A stretch of 64,000 nt of DNA from Sipunculus nudus. Taxonomy: Eukaryota; Annelida; Sipuncula; Golfingiida; Sipunculidae. The stretch is from the NCBI GenBank assembly GCA_026874595.1, contig CM049309.1, positions 75,190,426 through 75,254,425 on the forward strand, in the 5' to 3' direction. Both the position numbers and the translations under genes were made by a program. The notes beneath the pieces were generated by a model. That model made no database searches and had not been told where the DNA came from. It saw nothing but the letters and a program-made list of their open reading frames with translations. Shown here piece after piece: positions 11,520 to 22,689 of this stretch (positions are counted from its first letter, which is position 1; every line of letters starts with the position of its first letter).

Positions 11520-12030
11520 ATTTTGGCTCAACACTTTTATGAAGTTTTTGTTGTTTTACAAATGATACAATTATTGATGAGATTTATGCTATTCATTGTG
11601 ATCAGATCTTTATTGAGAGCTATATTCACCCCACTTCTGAAGATAGAATCCATCTCTGTAATAAATGAAAATTCATGTATCATAGTAACACAAATTGCAT
11701 ATTTTCATTATCTCTTGTGGATTTATTAATGCCATCTTTAGTTTATTCAGTTCATTCAACAGCTGAAAACTGAAGGACATTTTTTGCGATGTAATATATT
11801 TATTTCAGTGTTTGTTTACTCACTATTAAAAGGGCATTCATCTGTCCAGCTGGGTAAGGGCCCGTCGCAGGATAAATGCTAATGCTGATATCTGGTTGGC
11901 TTTTTTGGTTTTTTTAATCAGCATGAGCCGGTCTTAATATCGACGTTTTCTTTACCAAGGTCCTTCAGTTGTCGTTTGATATCAACCTGCGAGACATTCA
12001 GTCTCCTTGATTTGTCAACTTATTGGATTT
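11520..12030. other. Unassigned stretch
   Basis: A 68-codon open frame at 11523-11729 is AT-driven and shows no motif. Nothing else was recognised. Confidence 0.3.
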
Positions 12031-12032
12031 GT

Positions 12033-12060
12033 GGGGGGGGGGGGGGGGGGCGGGGGGGGG
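12033..12060. repeat. Poly-G tract (G18-C-G9)
   Basis: Eighteen G, one C and nine G in a row, the longest of several G/C homopolymers in this AT-rich window. It could form a quadruplex. Length may be unreliable in the assembly. Confidence 0.95.
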
Positions 12061-12391
12061 ATAATTACAAAGGATGCAATCGAGGGACTTTTGAAACCCC
12101 CGTCATAAAACACTTGTAGGATTACCCGAGTCTATTAATCAAATAAAATACAGAAGAGTTGTAAATTATTATTGCCAGAGCCCTTAATTTATGCTAAATC
12201 ATGTTCCATTAAACAACATATATTTATTTCATATATGTTTAATCCTGCTGGAAAAGCCTCGGGTTTAACTACACATTTACCCAGAAATTAATAGAGTAAA
12301 GAATATAAATACAGTTTCACTCATGGTTAGTAGCACTTTATTAACCGTTATTATTATTGATATTATTGTTACGAGACAGTAACGTACTAAC

Positions 12392-12682
12392 CTTTTAATA
12401 CGGTTGACTCTGTTGTTGCATTGTAAGCAAACGATTATCTCCGTCTTCCCTTGTTCTTTTTCAAAAGCGACCAAAAATTGCAAGAAACCTACGCAATCTT
12501 TCCGAGTCGACAGCGCACAATCCAGACAACACGTTTCTGCGGCCACGCTGTAATTTTGCTATATCGCAGCCGCATGTGAAACATATATTACAGTTAACAT
12601 CCGTATAAATGGAATATATATTTTTTTTCGGGGTGCCGGTAGTGAAGTTTGCAGCCATCTTGTGATACGCGTGCGTTGTCAA
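12392..12682 (-). pseudogene. Candidate first exon with split CxxC...CxxC zinc-binding module
   Basis: The minus strand has ATG codons at 12682 and at about 12658, the second in the context CAAGATGGCTGC. The frame reads NCNICFTCGCDIAKLQRGRR, then loses register. The next frame continues LQFLVAFEKEQGK, IIVCLQCNNRVNRI and KR to a donor (AAAAG|GTTAGT, exon end 12392). A CxxC near the start and a CxxC about 50 residues on, followed by basic residues, resembles the N-terminal zinc module (ZAD-like) seen in many multicopy invertebrate proteins and transposon genes. The register change near residue 55-60 would disable it unless it is a sequencing error. AAGATGGC at the start codon resembles a YY1 site. 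Confidence 0.35.
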
Positions 12683-12759
12683 GGAATTCGCCGACTTTAG
12701 TTACCTGCAATTTGATTTGTTAAATATTACGCAGGGAAAATTCCACAGCACCGTCTGGT

Positions 12760-13060
12760 GGCCAAGCCTGACGGGCAATTGCGGTTTCTTGCAGCGGTTA
12801 GTGTAGCGAATAGTTGAGCATAGCGTAACCGCTGCTCATGGAGCGTATATGTTATTGTACTGCATTAAGGAAAGTAGCCCGTGTTCTACAAGTGGTTAGA
12901 TGGTTTACATGATGTGACCAGTCTATTTAGACTGGTACTTTAGGAACCAATGAGACAAGGGTTCCCGGGCCCACGTGGCAGTGGACCAATAAGCTTTCAT
13001 ATTGTATGCGGCACGGCAAGGAGCATAATCGTCTTGCCTACCCACCCGCCCATGATATTA
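12760..13060 (+). repeat. Possible tRNA-derived SINE-like segment
   Basis: AGTGGTTAGATGG, an A-box-like word, is followed about 70 bases later by GGGTTCCCGGGCC, loosely like a B box. No A-rich tail or target duplication was seen, and no second copy was found in the window. Weak. Confidence 0.15.
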
Positions 13061-13415
13061 TATTGTATAATTGGCCATGTGTATATTCATACATTAAAAA
13101 TAGTTTAACTGTTAATTTTTAAGCTAACTGAACTTCTAATTGAATTTACATCTTAGATAATGTTGGTAATAGTTCAACGCTTTTAGTTTATTTTTATGAC
13201 ATATAATAACGTTTAAGAGCAGCTGTAAAAGCTAGCCTATTGGACAGTGATTGTGCCGCCTTCATGAAATATGGTTTCTATGTTCTAGCAAGAACTGCTA
13301 TAGTCTTAATATTTTGCACTATTCGAGGCTCAAGAGAATGTAATGTATATATACGTATGTTTTATGTATAAGGACAAAACACTTAGGTGCTGGAATGTAG
13401 GTTATAGCCGATGGA

Positions 13416-13448
13416 TTTTTTTTTTTTTTTGTGGGGGGGGGGGGGGGG
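13416..13448. repeat. Poly-T / poly-G junction
   Basis: A run of about 15 T is followed by GT and then 16 G. The flanking text has no coding sense. Confidence 0.9.
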
Positions 13449-13599
13449 AGTTCGGGTCTTTTGATTGAACGGATGTGATTGTTGTAAGGGCATTTTGGAG
13501 AAGGGACCCACTGAACAGGTCAGGTTGAGGTGTCTGGTGTATGGCATGGATGGGTAACAATAAAAGGTCCCCTTCAAACTCCACTCATTTTATTATTTT

Positions 13600-14570
13600 T
13601 TTTAATTCATTAAGCCAGGGTGCTAGCAAACAGTTGGGTAATACTAAAAACTTGTTTCCTTGACAAGACAAGGATAAAATTTTAAAGACAATGACTATTG
13701 CATTCCGCTAACTGTGTCCAAGATTACAAATGTGTCTAAAAGTGTGGTTACCTGATTTATTTAACATTTAATTAAACATTTCTAAGAAGTTGAGCAGTAC
13801 AAAAGTAACATGAGATCATATACTGATGACTCAATAGTCATATAATGACCACATTACTTCACACTGATGAGAATACACATATAACATTTGTACAGTGTTC
13901 AATATAAATGAGACCGCAAAATAGTGCTGTTACCATATTTCTTATAAATTACTCTGCAAATGTCATGACATTATCTGATTTGTTTACAGTTGCTGTTATT
14001 ATTAAAATACCGTACTAGTTTCATTTGAAGTCAACAGATGTAAAGGAACGGCCCTGTACAGGGCCATCATGAATGTACACAAACAATCATGCCATTTTGT
14101 AGTGTAAATGGCAATGCTATAAAAATCGTAAAGGGTGACATATTGAGATATTAGGACATATAGGTCACGTTTATCATGATTGCAACTGTTAATTCTTAAG
14201 TTTTTGTAACTAAGATGTAAAATAACATACATGCACTGTTCCAACATGAATGTAAACAACCATCATAGTATGCTGTGTAAATTACACTACCAGGTATTGA
14301 TTATGGCGCAGTGAAATGCTATGCAAGGTTTTGGGAGGCCTGTACCAAACATCTGACATATCTCACACGGCTTGAACTCGGGTCAAATTAAATTTGTGAG
14401 ATTATGAATCAGAGCATATATCTTTAATATCACAGAAAATAAATGTGAATATCCACACTAAGGACGAAATGTGTACCACTACAGATTCTGGCGGTAATTT
14501 TGTTCAATTGGTACATGTCATATGGAGGTTTTTAACAAGAACCACAGATTACTTTGAAAGGTCATTTTAA
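13600..14570. other. Unassigned AT-rich stretch
   Basis: Open frames here are short and repeat-like. No exon, RNA or transposon end could be supported. Confidence 0.4.
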
Positions 14571-14581
14571 GTTAGACCCAA

Positions 14582-14623
14582 TTGTGGCTCTGTTGTAAAC
14601 ACAGACATACAACAGAGCCACAA
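14582..14623. repeat. Perfect 16-bp inverted repeat, 10-nt loop
   Basis: TTGTGGCTCTGTTGTA at 14582-14597 pairs with its exact complement at 14608-14623. The arms extend imperfectly by a further nine bases (ACCCAATTG against CAACCGGGT). It would form a strong hairpin. It may be a small foldback element or a structured RNA. Nothing around it resembles a terminator context in this eukaryotic DNA. Confidence 0.85.
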
Positions 14624-14774
14624 CCGGGTATAATTATTAGTGTGTTATAGTAGGTTCCAACGCTTGCTTTTATTCAGCGAATGTTGGCAAAGTGAATGAG
14701 CATAATAGTACTTGACAGTCAATTAAACCTGGTCAGTGGAAAATATCCCGGGTTAGTATGTGTGCATGGGTTTC

Positions 14775-15000
14775 GTCAGTATTCCGTGACTTGTGGAACG
14801 ATCTAAGTGCTGTCTTACATCCAGTGCACTGAAATATACCACCTTATCAAAGGGCCAGCTTGTAAGTTTTAGCTTTTCTTTTCAAATGAACGTGGCTTGT
14901 ACGTTTCATTGTCACAGCTGTTCGTGTTTACCTAAACTTGGTTTGTAACTTTCGGTGTCACAGCTGGTACGTGCTTTGATGACTTGTTTCAGATGTTTCT
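14775..15000. repeat. Dispersed repeat shared with 57965-58175
   Basis: GGAACGAT, then GCACTGAAAT, then TGTCACAGCTG and GAACGTGG.TTGT phrases appear in the same order here and at 57965-58175. The copies are clearly diverged. Ends are not defined. Confidence 0.6.
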
Positions 15001-15009
15001 TGAGGGTGC

Positions 15010-15585
15010 GTTCGGTCTGAGAGAGCGTAAGTATCGAAGCAAACACAGGTAATGGTTACTATTGCCGAATTATAATTATTTATGAGGACCATCAATATGA
15101 GGACCATCAAGTCTCTTCGGTCTAGTGTTGTACTTGATTTTGTTTGAAGACCGCAAAGCAAGGAAACCACAGTAAAGGTATGTCGAAGACAGCATTCCCC
15201 ATCACACCTGTATTATCACCATTTCAGAATAGCTCAACTAGATCTACAACTGAATTATCTAAAACAAAAATCTACAGACGTTCCCCTATAAATACAAGAA
15301 TCACAATTTTCGACCAGTCCGAATACGAATTATATAAGAAAATATTCCAATTGACGTAATAATTATAAATGAGCCACAAAAAAAAACTAAAAAAAATCAA
15401 TGACTAAAAAGACCAAATAAATTTTAACTCATAAAATTCATTAACAGCTTATCTCCTTAAAACCCAGCTCACAAAATATTGGGAAGAACAAAGTATCCAT
15501 TAATTGATTATTTGCACCTTTTTTCTCTACCACTATCAATCGGCAAAATATGCAACCAGACGAAACGTTAATATAATAAAAGAGC
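15010..15585. other. Unassigned stretch
   Basis: A 71-codon frame at 15144-15359 is serine/threonine-rich with no recognised motif. It lies just upstream of a LINE scrap and could be eroded LINE sequence, but I cannot show that. Confidence 0.25.
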
Positions 15586-15588
15586 GAA

Positions 15589-15672
15589 TAGGCCTTACGT
15601 CTGATGTTTGATTTATCAAAAGCGCTTGACACAATCAATTGTGATACACTACATGGAAAACGGTATATGGTA
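15589..15672 (+). pseudogene. Non-LTR retrotransposon RT scrap (DLSKA.DTIN motif)
   Basis: The plus frame reads ALRLMFDLSKALDTINCDT, which matches the first catalytic-aspartate block of Jockey/CR1-type reverse transcriptases (usual form LDLSKAFDTINH). The similarity ends within about 30 residues on either side. This is a small eroded fragment with no promoter or 3' tail. Confidence 0.5.
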
Positions 15673-15699
15673 ACGATCAGTGATGACCTGAATCAGCCC

Positions 15700-16680
15700 T
15701 AACTGAGATCTGAGTTCGATCTTAGTCTGTACACGGCCCAAGTCTCTTAGCTCATGGGCCACTGATTATATACTTGCTTTTTGTACATGTAATGTCGTTG
15801 GCTTTATATTCACGGGGTTACATTTTCACGATTTTCAGTGTTTCGCGGGTGTACCATTTTCTCGATTTTCACACATTAACCAACAGAGAATATATCAATT
15901 ATTATATTTATTTGTGCTCAGAATCCGGACAATTTGACAGGACCCTAGAAAATATCCAACGAGTCGAAATTCCTCGAATTATTTAGCTGGATCATAAAAG
16001 ATCTTATATTATTTACAAAATGATTTAAATCAGTTTTATTTCATTTACGAATAACTTAGGTGATTTTATGATCATATCACCAGAGTTTTACAGTACATGT
16101 ATGGAAAATTGGCACGAGATGCCATGCTACTGGTATAAAAGACTCTTACTTTGTGTAGATAGGCGTTTATTTTTCAAGAAGGCGTTTTTTTCACGAAGAT
16201 TTTCACGATTTACCTTTCGCAACAACTGATGTTCACGAATGCATGAATTTAATATTCAAATGTTGCATGATGCTAATGTTTTTATGTAAACAAGCATGCA
16301 GGATTCAAAATTCTGCATTTAAGAATAACATGTGATGCATCTGCATGTATTTAACCACAAACAATCCTTAAAAATAATGTTACAACATTTACAGGTAAAA
16401 CAGGCCATATAGGCCTTGTGCGAACCTATTGGCTATGTAAAGGAAAATATATACAGCATGCACCTACATATAGTCCTTGGTTGATAATATATTTGACCAA
16501 TATATACTTGATTATTAATTTTTCTAGTGAATGTGTGACAAATGGCTGTGGTTGGCTTTTTGTTCGCGTGGGGTTTTCATTCACGATTTTCGAATAAATA
16601 GCATTTTATAAACTAAATTATGCATTCATGTATTTTACATTCATGACTTAATCTGTTAAGTGTCTTATATTATTATGAAA
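15700..16680. repeat. Diverged dispersed repeats with TTTTCACGATTTTC phrases
   Basis: Phrases such as TTTTCACGATTTTC and TTCACGAATGCATGAAT recur near 15825, 15850, 16195-16240 and 16570-16590, suggesting old repeat units. Boundaries cannot be set. Confidence 0.3.
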
Positions 16681-16692
16681 ACTTAGTTCATA

Positions 16693-16693
<1 letters not shown>

Positions 16694-16739
<46 letters not shown>
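16694..16739. repeat. (TA)n microsatellite
   Basis: About 22 uninterrupted TA units. Confidence 0.95.
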
Positions 16740-16741
<2 letters not shown>

Positions 16742-16948
16742 ATTAGTACTTCAATATTTATTTTAATCTATGAAAATCTCAGTTCTGTTATTACAGTTAT
16801 TAACCATGTTTTAATTAAGTTAAATAACAGGTACAGGGGGAGGGTTACCGGTATGGGTTTCCCCCTTCTATATTTGGAAAAATGTTGAAAATGCAGTGGG
16901 GCAGTTCCATGCAACTATGGACAAACTGTGCAAAATTTAAGAATAAAA

Positions 16949-17149
16949 TCAGAAGCGGATCCAGAGAGAGGTCCGGACCCCCCCCCCCCCCCCCTTTTTT
17001 GTCAGAAGTTACCTTTTTTAAGGATTTCAGACATAATTGTGGGGCCTGGACCCCCCCTTTTTCGGACCTGCTGACTTTTTTTTAGGGTTTTCATTAGTCT
17101 TTCTGGGTTAGACTCCCCCTTTTCCAAAATCCTGGATCTGCCCCTGAAA
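16949..17149. mobile_element. ~200-bp MITE with GGATCCAG-type ends (hAT-like)
   Basis: The left end reads CAGAAGCGGATCCAG. The complement of the right end reads CAGGGGCAGATCCAGGA. These are inverted, imperfect, and of the CAGGGGCGGATCCAGG style common at the ends of non-autonomous hAT-like elements in invertebrates. Inside are a 17-base poly-C run and a second C-run followed by T-runs. I could not fix an 8-bp target duplication. No coding capacity. Confidence 0.5.
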
Positions 17150-17254
17150 ATTAAGCCAATTCTGGGATATCCATATAAAATAAGTGTATACATATGTAAG
17201 TTTCAGAAACTTGTAATTTTTTAAATATCGCAGCCATTTTGAATTTCAAAATGG

Positions 17255-17675
17255 CCAATAAAGTTGCTTTATTTTTCAATAAGCATTACACTTTGTAGGT
17301 AGGATAAGTTTAAACTTAAAAAAGTCTTTTGGAAAAGCTGTAGTACAACATTATCTCCCATTTGATTACATATATCCTTGGTTAAAAAAAATTGTAGCCT
17401 CTTTGGTATGGTAGGCTTTATTAAATGACCTTGACAGAATGAAAGGTAGCAAAAGTTCATGTAACATGAGTCACAAAAATCTAAAAATGTTTTGCTCATG
17501 CAAAATTTGTTGCCATTGTTGTAATTATGATCACATATTTTCCTTCTATCATCTTGTCTTTAATAATTACAAAGTGCTTTTCAGGGTTTTTCTTTTAATT
17601 TTCCTTTAAATTTTACTTTCAAATGTTGTAACATGAGTCACAGGTAACATGAGTCACTCGTGTAACATGAGTCAC
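17255..17675. promoter_or_regulatory. Four copies of GTAACATGAGTCAC (left cluster)
   Basis: Exact copies lie at 17461-17474, 17628-17641, 17644-17657 and 17662-17675. The last three are separated by only 2 and 4 bases. The core ATGAGTCA contains the AP-1 site TGAGTCA. A matching cluster lies at 20477-20880, beyond the element starting at 17711. Whether these bind anything is unknown; they might equally be the unit of a decayed repeat. Confidence 0.6.
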
Positions 17676-17710
17676 AGCATCTTAAACAGCACTGGATAGG
17701 TGGCACCACT

Positions 17711-19254
17711 TTTTAGCTCACCTGACTATAAGTCATATGAGCTATAGTCATCTGAGCTACATTTGTGGTCCATTGTCCATCATCTGTTAGACCTACAAAT
17801 CCAAATTTTGGAATACTGTTAGATGTCCCCAAGATCTCGTATCAAACCGAAAACTGTGTCACTTTGACTTTGTTCCTTTTAGAAAATTTAAGTAAAACCT
17901 CAATTTTTAAAAAAACCTATTTTCATACTTCAGTATTGCCATATAACAATACAAACCACTCATCTGTTTTTCTTTATATTTACCATAACTATTTCTCCAT
18001 ATAGTTCCTTTGTACATGCCAGAAATTAGGTCAGGATTACGTAATCTATGAAAGTTATGGGCCCAAACATAATGCACTTGGTAAAAAATCAAGAAAGATA
18101 TTTAATCATTTAACACAATAAATGTTAATGCTTGGAACTTTTTCTTGGTAATATAACTTTAACTAATCAATATTCCATTGTATACCAGAAATTAGATCAG
18201 GATCTTTTTTTAAATTTTTAAAGTTATTAGAATAAATATAACACTGATACCTTAAATTTTGCCCAACATTGACCATGGCACATTTTTTTTTCTTGTGCTT
18301 ACATTTGATTAAATTTTCACACCAGGTACTCATATGGATTGAATGTGTTGAATTATGAAATTTGAAAATAAAAGCTTAAAAATTAGGCTAGTTATCAAAG
18401 TTTTTCAGAGGCATTTTCTAGCTCCAGGACCCCACTCTTGGTCACTACAGAGTCCATTGCAATACAAGTTTTGTTATTGTTAACTATTTCTTTACATGTA
18501 AAGCTGTTTTCAATTCAATGCGCACACCTTTTCTTGAAATAGTAATTCAAGAAGTAATCCAGAAGATGCCATGTTGTGCTGGTGTAACATTTTTAAAGAA
18601 ATTAATTTACTTTTAAATAATTAAACAAAATAAGATATAATTAAACCCATGTAGTAGGCATAATCTCCTGATATATGAACCAAATCATGGAAAAATAAAA
18701 GTGCAATTTAGAATTATGAATTCTGAAGTGTTATTTTAGATATTTATTGTTTTACAAATATAACAAGTGACCCATGGGTCATGGAGCACAGCTGACTGGG
18801 AAGAAATTCGCAAAAGGAAATTTTTTCATCTGAATGGTAGTATATACCCATTCAACTGAAGCATCAAACAGATTAACCAACAGGGCAAATTTGTGTCTGT
18901 ATTTTTAAAGGTCTCATAAATAGGAACATGGAACTGATGGAACATCTCATGATCAATATGTATGCAAAAAATCATGACCATCAGTGATGTAGTTAATGAG
19001 ATATTGATGTTTTTGTATGAAATTTTTGACTTTTCTGGGGGGTACTTTGGGGCCCCATAGCTCGAAGGATATGGGTAACAGAGACCTTATTTCTGGTTTC
19101 CAAGGAGATTTTTTATGGACCTCTCAGAATGCCAAGTTACAAGGTTCTAGGTCCAGCGGTTACGATTTGTGCCTGGTTAACGGACGGACAGACGGACGAC
19201 GGACAAAGAGTGATCGCTATAGCTCAGATGACTTTCAGTCAGCTGAGCTAAAAA
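17711..19254. mobile_element. TIR element of the AGCTCAGCTGACT family (composite)
   Basis: The left end TTTTAGCTCACCTGACTATA is matched inverted at 19215-19254 (ending AGCTGAGCTAAAA), giving arms of about 35-40 bases. Next to the right arm is a run of GACGGAC words, complement of the GTCCGTC words seen after other copies. Comparison with 23720-25260 shows that about 17760-18770 and 19255-19540 are collinear there while about 18775-19254 is absent. The right part is therefore probably a second element nested in the first. No transposase frame is visible, so it is non-autonomous. Confidence 0.6.
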
Positions 19255-20365
19255 TTTGTGTGCATAATGTGATGTTACCTGACCAAATTAGCTATAAATG
19301 TTGATGCAATTAAGATGTGTGAATCAATTTTAATATTCAGATATATATGATACATTGTAAATGTGTAGAAAATTTACAAAATTAAAAAATGATCTAACAA
19401 AATAAAAATGAACATTCATTCATTATTTTCCTGCCTTAGTAGAATGGGAATTAAAGTCATTTGCTTTGTTTTTCCATCTCTCTGCATGTTTTTAAATATT
19501 TAATAATTATAAATAAAGCATTTCCCCCCTGTAAGCACTGTTGAATTTAATTATATATAATCTGTATTTATATGCAATGTGGACAATATGGGGGCAATAT
19601 TTTATTGCAACTGCATAAGATTTATTAAATAAAGAAAATATAAACAGAGGCCCAGAGGTGCTGAATTCCCATCATGATCCCTCCACCATCAAGTCCTTCC
19701 ACCTCTGGAGTGGGGGCATTATGGCGGCTGTATACATTTTACAAAATAGAAAAAAGTGGGTTAATGAAATAAATGGGATCTTATTGGACAAATGTGTAAA
19801 TTGCTGAACAGCTTATTAAAGAGCCAACCCATTATCATGGTAATAGTATAGATCTTATATCCACAAACTGCTTGAATGCTTGACATGTTTCAGTAGGTCC
19901 CATGGTCAGATCACAAAATATTATTTGCAACAATTTCTTCAATCATATCAATAAACCATGGCCTATAATATCTCTTCCACTCAGACTTTATCTCCACAGC
20001 ATAAAGATCACTAAAGAAAAAGCTGTCTACCCCCAAAGTTGTGAATTCTCGTGGACGCTTTGACTTTGATCATTTTCCCTGACAAGCTGTACTAATTAAG
20101 AGATAATAAAACCTTCAACACATATGGTTAATTTCTTTAACACAAATGACATTAATTTTTTAACAAGGATGCTCAAAATAACTGGAAATTGAATTTTTTT
20201 TCTCATACTTTTACCCAGTAAATTTATTTTAAGTCATACTTTATGTTGTATTTATGTACTAAAAAACTTTAGACTTTTTATTCTTTATTTCTGTACATAT
20301 AAGGATAAAATGCCCCTGATTATTAATGAAAATAACATTTTTAACAAATGGTTGGTCACATACAA
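19255..20365. repeat. AT-rich tail of the dispersed family, then unassigned
   Basis: 19255-19540 matches 24940-25270 in order and wording (GATGTTACCTG, TTGATGCAAT, TTTTCCTGCC). From 19560 to 20365 nothing was recognised apart from a short GC-richer patch near 19650-19730. Confidence 0.4.
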
Positions 20366-20368
20366 TTC

Positions 20369-20443
20369 TCTGTTACACAGATTTTAATTTAATATTGTCA
20401 AGTATGATACTTGACAATATTAAATTAAAATCTGTGTAACAGA
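20369..20443. repeat. 75-bp near-perfect palindrome (37-bp arms, 1-nt centre)
   Basis: The left arm 20369-20405 begins TCTGTTACACAG. The right arm 20407-20443 is its exact reverse complement, with a single G at 20406 between them. I checked all 37 pairs by eye and found no mismatch. Such structures extrude as cruciforms and are unstable, so a perfect one is either young, maintained, or an assembly/library foldback artefact. Confidence 0.95.
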
Positions 20444-20476
20444 CTAGTATGGTATGTATGCTATAGAATTTCAAAG

Positions 20477-20880
20477 GTAACATGAGTCACGTTAAAATAT
20501 GTAACATGACTCACACACATATTAAGACTTGATTAACCTAATTAGCAGCCTATTGGGAAGTTCATGTCTGAATATTAACATATACAATACTTGAGATATT
20601 TTAGGATTACTAATATTGGCATACATTATCTGAAGAGCAGAAAATAAATGTTTGTATTTGTTATTCTGTTTCTGTGTCTTTTTCAGGTAACATGAGTCGC
20701 ACACCTTTATTAGAGTCGAATTACATAATACCTTTTAATATTTAAAAAGCAAGTTTACCACAGTAAAGCAACTTTATTAATACTTTAATCCATTTTACAA
20801 GAAACAAATAAAAAATCCAAAATATAGTATAAAGGAAAACTTTAAAATAAAAATGTTCCATAAAATGTAACATGAGTCAC
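20477..20880. promoter_or_regulatory. Four more GTAACATGAGTCAC-type motifs (right cluster)
   Basis: Copies lie at 20477-20490 (exact), 20501-20514 (ATGACTCAC variant, still an AP-1 core), 20687-20700 (ends CGC) and 20867-20880 (exact). Together with 17461-17675 this makes eight occurrences in 3.4 kb and none noticed elsewhere in this exact form. Confidence 0.6.
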
Positions 20881-20884
20881 CGTG

Positions 20885-21375
20885 GAATTGCCCAATGTGA
20901 AAAGGACACTGTGAGGGAGTTTTCATAAAAATATTAGGATTTTCTGTTCCTCAAAAACGTTCTCTTTTCCGTGTGCATAAATGTAGTAAAACTGTAGAAG
21001 GGTTCAGTATTTACTATTTATATTTCTTCAAACTTTGGATATAAAATTTCAGTCATTTATTGTTTATTACTTGCAAAATATCATCTCTTAAATTTAATGG
21101 TCTAGGTAAAATAAGTGATATGTTGAAGTTTTTATGTTAAACTTTGCATTTTACCGGGGTCCATCATCTATGACTCATGGTCTCAACAGCATACAGGACT
21201 CGGCACTGATCGTAAGCTTGAGTATTGGTATCTGCTCAGCAGAGAATCCATAAGATTGTTCACAGTTGACCCCAACCAGGGCCCAGTTCTCTGCATTGTA
21301 GTAACACTCTCAGTATTATGTACTTCTTTCTCAGATGTAAGAACAGATGTTGATCTGTGAATATATGACATTACA
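20885..21375. other. Unassigned stretch
   Basis: A 77-codon minus-strand frame at 21183-21416 ends inside the adjacent MITE and shows no motif. Nothing else was recognised. Confidence 0.3.
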
Positions 21376-21379
21376 TTCC

Positions 21380-21707
21380 TTAGGCCAAAAAAAAAATAAG
21401 CTTGGTTCTCAGGCACAGCGCGTATCTATTTTACCCCCCCCCCCCCCCCCGCATCAAAAATTTTGATTTTGATTTTCAATAAAATTTTACAAATTTTGAG
21501 CAAAATGTACCTGATTTTCTATAAAATCTTACAAATTTTGGGCAAAATGTACCTTTTTTGCAAAATATATCGGTTATTTTCATTCTTTTCCCTGATTATA
21601 TGACATTTTTTTTGAAACATACAAAAAAATATAAATTAAAGAACTGCGCACCTGCACCGATTTAAAAAAAAGTGCCTGAAAACCAAGCCTTTTTTTTTTT
21701 GCCTTAG
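21380..21707. mobile_element. ~330-bp MITE with GGTTCTCAGGCAC inverted ends, copy 1
   Basis: The left end reads GGCC-polyA-TAAGCTTGGTTCTCAGGCAC to about 21416. The right end is GTGCCTGAAAACCAAGCC at 21672-21690 followed by poly-T and GCC, the inverted form. TTA flanks the right end and TTA also precedes GGCC at the left, which would fit a TWA-type target duplication as in Harbinger elements. A 17-base poly-C run lies just inside the left end. A second copy is at 63435-63740. No coding frame. Confidence 0.75.
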
Positions 21708-21709
21708 TA

Positions 21710-22680
21710 CCACAGATGGTGGAGTTATACGAAAAATGCGTGAAATGCAGTTATTTAGCTTTTTTATAGTGTAACGAACAAAATAGGTGATAATGTTCTA
21801 AAAAGTCACTCTAGTGAAGAGAAATCATTTCAAGTTTCCAGAGTATGCGAAATCTGCCGGTCCTGCAGACCTAATCGGCTAGATATTTGAGTGTTCGACA
21901 GTATCTCCAATCAGCAGGACCTATTGTCCACCTAAGACAAAGACTTGGTTACGCACAACAGGGTTCACTTGGTCTCTGTTTTTCCAACAATACTGTTTGA
22001 CTCAGACACCTATTTTCTTTGACTGTTATAAAGCATATGAAAAAGGCATTTAATCAGTAGGTGGGCACAGAATAAAAATAGTCTTGATTCACTAGTGCAG
22101 TAACGGCTTCTGTAAATGTTTATTACCATGCACTAAATTATCCTGCGTCACGGCAGGTCTTACAGAGATCTGACAGGACCGGCAATTAGTCTTCTGCAGT
22201 TGGTCCTGCTGAAGACTGGAGGATTTCACACTTATTATAATTATCATGGCATCACTTTCAGTACTGGTCTGAGATGAGAAATGCTTTCTTCAATATCAAC
22301 CACTCATGGCCTATATTACCTCTTCCTCTGAAACTCTAAGAAATTATTGCTCTTTAATGCCAAGTGGTACTCTCTATGTCCAGCAGCATATCCTGCCCTC
22401 CACCCAATGGGTGAAAGAAGACACATACTTTCGGTGTACCTGTATGTAATTAATGTCTATTTGTTAATGCTGAAGTCCTCACCTAAATTTCTCATTCTAT
22501 AATGTATGTAATCTATTTCAGTTCAGTCAAAACTGATGGTTATAGGGCACCTACACCAAAGCAGACAAATTCATCTCCAAATTGACCGTATGATCACCAG
22601 TGTACTGATGTAAGTTTTCAGTCATACATTATTTAATATTAACCTTGTTTGTTCTGTTCAGAAAATGTTTGATGCTTCAG
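21710..22680. other. Unassigned stretch
   Basis: CTGCCGGTCCTGCAGACC near 21857 and an inverted, imperfect version near 22168-22190 hint at an old foldback element. There are no open frames worth noting. Confidence 0.3.
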
Positions 22681-22689
22681 TTTTTTTTA

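Noticed and set aside
12760-13060. True tRNA gene
   Set aside because: There is no cloverleaf: the A- and B-box-like words are too loose and no acceptor stem pairs.
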